In this document: in pieces, positions 58,701 to 64,000 of the stretch
How positions within the stretch are numbered: position 1 is the first letter of the stretch
Layout: each line of letters begins with the position of its first letter
Assembly: GCF_034190915.1 (NCBI RefSeq)
Contig: NW_026947486.1
Coordinates: 101,103,123 to 101,167,122 of the forward strand
Direction: 5' to 3'
Source of the DNA: Cavia porcellus
Taxonomy: Eukaryota > Chordata > Mammalia > Rodentia > Caviidae
Length of the DNA stretch: 64,000 nucleotides
Program-made: the position numbers and the translations under genes
Notes under the pieces: model-generated
Databases searched by the model: none
What the model saw: only the letters and a program-made list of their open reading frames with translations
What the model was told of the DNA's origin: nothing

Positions 58701-58930
58701 GGCACTAGTGGGTGCAAGTGATATACAGGCCCTGGAGTCCCCACCTCACAGTTAACTCTCCATTGTTCCTGAAGTGGAAGCGTATTCTCTGAGAGCAGTC
58801 CTGCACACACTGTCAGCCCACTCAGGTGAGATTCAGTCACAGCTGCTGTTTGCCAGACATCTTTGCTGGGTTGAAAGAATCAATTCAGAACCCTGTCTGA
58901 AGTAGGTGTTTGGGTGTTGGGGTGAATACA
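55742..58930. other. Non-coding interval with old MIR-like fragments
   Basis: About 56935-57020 (GGCAAAGCACTTAACTCAAG, then GGCAGTGGCAGGATTTAAAC) and about 58470-58570 (TGTGCTAGGCACTGTTCTAT) resemble MIR or L2 cores. The 122-codon minus frame at 58472-58840 has no recognisable domain and overlaps the second fragment. No gene is supported. Confidence 0.45.
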
Positions 58931-61140
58931 TTTTTTATTTTAAAGAGAATAAAACAAAAGAGGACAGAACAAAGCAGATCAGAACAGAACAATGTAAGCG
59001 GCACAGTACTTCACAAGCAACACAGCACTTCACAACAAGACATCCGGATATTAGTTGAGCGTACCTTCACATACAATAATATCAAACATAGCAATATAGT
59101 ATAAAACCATTCAAGAGAATGAAAGTATTACAGGACATACAGAACCGAACAACAGTAGATGACAAATGGCTACTATAATATCTCATTTTCCATAAAATTT
59201 GTTTATACTATCATACATATTAAAATCCAATAAGACAAAACATGTTGGAATCAATGGAAATAGAAGAACCAAAGCATTGTAGGACTTCAAAGCAAGATGA
59301 TATCAAATTAGAAATGGCTGCTATAATCTCTTGTTTTCTTCAAAATAGTTGTTCGTGCCATCACACATAATAAAATCACACAAAACAGAATAAAACCATT
59401 CCAGTTAATGAAATGAAAACATTATAAGGCTTCAAAGAAATGTAACAGGGAGTCACAATTACCATAAAATCTTATATATACTTACCATTTCTTTCACTAG
59501 GGAGACTATACAGTATTTAAACATGTGAGTTTTATTTATTTTGCTTATGAGTATGGTCTCAAGTTGCATCCATTTATTCATAAATGTCTCAATGTGGTCG
59601 TTCTTTGTAGCTGAGTAGTAGTCCGTTATATAAAAGTGCCACAACTTTTTTCTATACATTCCTCAGTTGATGGGCACTTAGGTTGTTTCCAAGATCTGGC
59701 TATTACAAATTGTGCTGCTATAAACGTGGGTGCACATATATCAGTGCGGTATGATGTTTTCAGTTCTTCTGGGAATATACCCAGAAGTGGAATAGATGGG
59801 TGAAATGGGACTTCCAATTGCAGCTTTTTGAGGAATCTCCAGACTGACCTCCACAGTGGTTGCACCAGTCTACACTCCCACCAACAGTGCAGGAGATTTC
59901 CCTTTCCCCCCCACAGCCTCTCTAGCATTTGTTGTTGGTAGTTTTCTTGAACCTGGCCATTCTTTCTGGAGTGAAATGGAATCTCGATGTGGTTTTAATT
60001 TGCATTTCTCTAATGACAAATGATGATGAACATTTTTAATGTGTTTATTTGCCTTTTGTATTTCTACATTTGAGAACTGTGTATTCATCTCAGATGCCGA
60101 TTTTTGGACTGGGACTTTGAATTTTGGGGGTCTGATTTTTTAATTCTTTATAAGTTCTAGACAGAAGTCCTTTGTCTGACAGACAGTTCACTAAGGTTTT
60201 TTTCCAATTTGAGGTTTTCTTTTCACTATTCTGGACATTTCTTGCTATATGCAGAAACTCTTTAACAAGATGTGATCCCAGTTATTCATTCTGGGAAGTA
60301 CTTCCCATGTGGTTTGATACTTGTTAATGAATTCTCTACCTACCCCTATGTCTTCAAGATTTTTATGTACTTTGTCTTCTAACAGATTTAGCGTTTCTGT
60401 TTTAATATTTAGATCTTTTATTCATTTTGACTTTTATTTAGTACATGGTGATAGGCATGGGTCTAGTTTTAGTTTTCAGCATGTGGAGAGCCAATTTTTC
60501 CAGCACCTTTATTGAAGAGATTATTGTTCTTCCAGTGAACATTTTTGACCCCTTTATCAAAGATAAGGTGGTTTGGTGTGTTTGTAGTTGTGGTTGTATC
60601 TTCTACTCTATTCCATTGGTTTTCAAATCTGTTTTTATTCCACTACTGTGTTGATTTTATTACAGTTGCTTTGTAGTATAACTTCAAGTCAGGGATTGTG
60701 ATACCTCCTGCCTGGCCTTTGTGCTTAGGATTGACTTTGCTATTCAAGGTCTCTTCTGGCTCCAGATGAACTTTAGCAGTGATTTCTCTAGATCTATGGG
60801 GTATGTTAGTGGTATTTTCATTGGGATTGCATTGACTCTGTAAAGCAGCTTTGGGAAAATGGCCATTTTTACAATATTTATTTTTCCTATCCATGAACAA
60901 AGGATGTCTTTCTATTTTTTAAGATCATCTTCAATTTCTTTTTCAGGGTATTATGATTTTCCCTGAATAGATCTTTTGCTTCTTTCATTAGATTAATTCC
61001 TAAGTATTTCATTTTTTTGGATACTAGTGTGAAGGGTGTGGCTTCTCTTATTTCTCTCTCAGTGACTTTATTGTTATGGTTCAGGAATGCTACTGATTTT
61101 TGAGTATCCAACTGCATTGCTGAACTTATTTTTTATATCT
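58930..61140 (-). mobile_element. LINE-1 copy F: array-type 3' UTR and ORF2 C-terminal half, reverse
   Basis: On the minus strand, ORF2 begins near 61140 in the reverse transcriptase (VQLDTQKSVAF). It passes the thumb region and the Cys-rich end (near 59928-59870, with the frame shifted) and ends near 59480. The 3' UTR (59480-58930) consists only of ~150-bp units: GGCTACTATAATATCTC near 59169 and GGCTGCTATAATCTCTT near 59316. They run straight into the A-rich end, without the terminal block of copies A, C and E. It is 5'-truncated and decayed by frameshifts. Confidence 0.88.
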
Positions 61141-61144
61141 TGGA

Positions 61145-64000
61145 GTCTTTTGTTTTTCTTTATTTGTTTAAAGAAAGACTAAACAAAACAGTAAATGGGT
61201 AAATAATATATACTTTCAAAGAAAAAATAAACAGTAATAAATCACTAGTTGATGTTTACATATTGGCCTCTTACAAATTGTTGAAGGTACAAAAGTGGAA
61301 CATATAATTGGGAATTCAAACAGTGAGATTGCAAATAGGTCTATTCAATTATCCAAGAAAAACATATTAATATGGTTATCTACCCTATACACTTAAATAT
61401 ATATACAGTTATCCATATCTTCTTTTATATAGAGATTAAACAAACCAAAGCAGACTAAAATCACTCTGGACAAAGAATAATAGTATTGCTGGATTTCACA
61501 TAATGACACTGTGGGATTAGCACTGGGTACTGTAGTGTCTTTCTTTCTTCAAAGTATTTTTCCATTTCATCATGTGTTGTAAGATCATTTCTCTTACACT
61601 GTACATAGGTTCTACACATGCATGAGTCCTAACATGAATCTCTATCCTTTCTATATTAGAGGGGGAAACAACACAAAGTAGGACAGAACAGAACATACAT
61701 AAAATGAAAAAGTTATATGAAACCACTTTACAAGGAGTTCTACCATGGTTACTGTGTTATCTCTTGTTATTTTCAGTAGAATTGACTGTATCATCAGATA
61801 CAGTATAAATGAATATATCAGTATATAACTTTATTGATAGAAGCACAACTCTGTAGATAGTGTTAAACTGAAAAAACAGGTAGTAATCAAATTAGAATTG
61901 GTATCATAGTGAATCTCTTCATTTTCAGTATGGTTCTCTATACTCTCAAACTTGATACTATCAATTATAACATTTATGAATAAAATCTGTTGATAACAAA
62001 CAGCAATCAAACAAATCAGGTTTAACTAAGATCAGTCATGATATAACAGTATAAGTTATACAAGGCTCCAGATTAAGTTAATAGGAAATTAAAGATGATT
62101 ACTGTGCTATATCCTGACATTTTTTGGGATGGCTGTCTGTGCCCTCAGATCTAGTGCTTGTAGACAAACTGGGACAGAATAAGCAGGAAGAGCAGTGCGA
62201 GTAATATGAGTTTTGATTCCTGATACACTATTAACAATATCTTCTGCTGTCTTTTTAAAAGACTATTCTTCCCGTTTCACTCCCCCAGAGAATACTGTGC
62301 ATTTTGGGTTCTCACCAACACCCTTGGTTTTAAATTGTGTGTGGGGGCAACCTACTATTTACCTAAGTTGTTCCAAATCTTCTCCCTCCTGGAGTTGATC
62401 TCTAGTTGTGTTCTTTACCTATTAGCACCTGTCTTTCCCACCTATCCTCAATTACTAGTCCAGTTGCCCCTAATACTCTCTGGTTCCCTGTCACAGAGAG
62501 CATTGTTTTCTCATGTTTGATTTTCTGTCCATATAACCTTTTTCAGGGTAATTGTATTTCCTATAAAGAGCATCTCAGTGGACCCTACCTCCTGATCTAC
62601 TCTACCTGTGACTCTCTTTTTTTTTTAAATTCAGTGTATCAAGGCCATCTGTATTAGAGATTATAACCAATCTTCTCTGCCTCATTTCTGTTGTGCTCTT
62701 TTTTTGCCATTAGTTGTTTTTTTGTCTTCTTCATTTCACTTTCTGCTCCATTCATTAGGCCTCTTCCTGGAATCCTGGTGCTTTCCTCTCTCAAATGACC
62801 TGCAGTGTTCTCTGTAGAGGTGGATTGATGGTTGCAAATTGCCCCCCATTACCTTTGGCTTGGAAGCATCTTGTTTCTCCATTAACTTCTAGAGATAATT
62901 TTTCAGGCTACATCAATCTGGGCTGGAGGCTATTTTGTTTCGGGGCCTAGAATACTTCACTCCAGGCTTGTCTTGATTTGATGGTTTGTGTCAAGAAGTA
63001 TGCCATAATTCTAATGGGTTTTCCTTTGTAAGTAATCTGTTTCTTGTGTCTGGCTGCTTTTAATATTCTGTTTTTGTATTGGATTTCTGGGATCTTGATT
63101 GTTACACGCCTGGGTGTAGTTCTGTTTTGTTTGTAGGTGGCCGGAGTTTTGTATGCCTCAGACATCTGAATACCATTTCCATTTCCCATGTTTGGGAAGT
63201 TTTCCTTAATTATTTCTGTGAATAGCCTTTGTAGGTCCTTTGTTTGTACCCCTGCTTCTTCCTTCAAAATCTTTATTCTTAAGTTTCAGATCCTCTTGTC
63301 ATCTTTGAGGCTTTGTATTGTTACTGCTTGTTTTCTTGTAATTTTTAAGATATTTTTCCTTTCATGATCCCACATTGCAAACCTGTCCTCCAGTTTGGAT
63401 AATCTATTCTTAGTTTCTTTCCAGCATTTTTCCAGCTTTCAATGGAGTTTTTAATTTCCTGATAATCCCTTTGAACCTGCTTCAGGTATTCTATATTTTA
63501 TTTATATTCTTCATCAAACAATTTTCCCATTTGTTGTGTTCCTGCATTCTTCCAAATGCATCTTCTTGAGAGGTGCTTAGCATTTATTTTATTAATCTAT
63601 TTACATCTTGCTGTACTTGGTTAAATATTTCAATTTTGAACTTGTCTATGAGGTCTTGATGTATCTCTTTATGTCTACTGGTGCTGTGCCTGATACTGTA
63701 TGTTTTCTGTCCTCAATCTCCTTTGTATTTACCTTTTCTAGATCAATGTTCTCAGGGTTGGGGGTTGGGGACATTTTCTTGTTGCTTTGTCTTCACATAT
63801 TTTCTGTTGCTTCCATACAGGTGTATATAGAAGGCCCCAGTTTATTTGATTGTGTGTTATGATTCTTCTTCTGAAGCACACTGGCTAGATGGTCCTGCCT
63901 ACTGCAGGGTCCTATTGAGGTGCAAACAGGGGCAGCGTATTCTGGCCCCTCCTCTCCGGGTCAATCAACCTGCTGCGGTCTTCACTGCATTAGTATATGC
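61145..64000 (-). mobile_element. LINE-1 copy G: ORF1 and long 3' UTR, most of ORF2 missing, reverse
   Basis: It continues beyond the right edge. On the minus strand, 5' UTR-like GC-rich sequence (63890-64000) leads to ORF1 (about 63780-62700) and the ORF1/ORF2 junction (near 62690). A remnant of the ORF2 start follows to about 62460, with an unassigned bit (62250-62460) after it. Then come the 150-bp array units (TGGTTACTGTGTTATCTC near 61744, TGGTATCATAGTGAATCTC near 61899, TGATTACTGTGCTATATC near 62096). The terminal block lies at 61145-61420. The ORF2 body is absent. Confidence 0.82.
62700..63780 (-). pseudogene. L1 ORF1 remnant in copy G
   Basis: The minus frame 63267-62947 covers the RRM and the start of the C-terminal domain (RRVTIKIPEIQYKNRILKA, YKGKPIRI). 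The coiled coil is recognisable to the right and the C-terminal tail to the left, with breaks. It is closely related to the ORF1 of copy C. Confidence 0.82.

Noticed and set aside
58472..58840. 122-codon minus-strand frame as a possible gene
   Set aside because: There is no recognisable domain or splice context, and part of it overlaps an old MIR/L2-like repeat.
1..64000. A prokaryotic defence, biosynthetic or mobile operon
   Set aside because: There are no adjacent long co-directional genes, ribosome binding sites or terminators. Base composition, SINEs, L1s and splice sites are mammalian.

Overview
The window looks like nuclear DNA of a rodent. It carries tRNA-derived ID SINEs, 7SL-derived B1 SINEs, B1-ID dimers, many LINE-1 (L1) copies, MaLR-like LTRs and a gamma-type endogenous retrovirus. 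The young ID copies end in an unusual tail that I could not tie to one species; a castorid or geomyoid rodent is a guess. There are no bacterial-type genes or operons. Nearly every long open frame is transposon-derived, and the only host coding exons I can support are those of one SCAN-KRAB zinc-finger-family locus.

Layout. 1-3162: plus-strand L1 with an open 3' half of ORF2 and a long 3' UTR. 3163-6345: older minus-strand L1 carrying nested SINEs. 6345-8575: GC-rich repeats, a polypurine tract and a 19-bp minisatellite. 8575-11518: an L1 with 5' UTR, ORF1 and 3' UTR but no ORF2. 12.9-20.6 kb: first copy of an old direct duplication, holding a BTBD1-like processed pseudogene and several later insertions. 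21.9-22.8 kb: old L1 5' end. 24.3-28.1 kb: decayed L1 ORF2. 28-35.5 kb: mostly non-coding with SINEs. 35.56-36.97 kb: SCAN and KRAB exons. 38.8-42.4 kb: ancient L1 with younger insertions. 43.17-46.6 kb: second duplicate copy. 47.9-55.7 kb: a minus-strand provirus with paired LTRs, a 4-bp target duplication and a proline-tRNA-type primer site. 55.7-58.9 kb: non-coding. 58.9-64 kb: two adjacent minus-strand L1s.

Most notable: (1) the L1 3' UTRs contain a diverged tandem array with a period near 150 bp, missing from an older relative; (2) one L1 lost ORF2 almost exactly from the ORF1/ORF2 boundary into that array, a half-L1 (HAL1) structure; (3) the second duplicate copy acts as an empty site for several insertions in the first, including a 74-bp retroposed-RNA-like insert; (4) the provirus has a large capsid-to-reverse-transcriptase deletion and an Env frame without a membrane anchor; (5) SCAN and KRAB exons occur with no zinc-finger exon in the next 27 kb. 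I found no convincing new molecular system beyond these. Repeat boundaries are by eye and usually uncertain by tens of bases.
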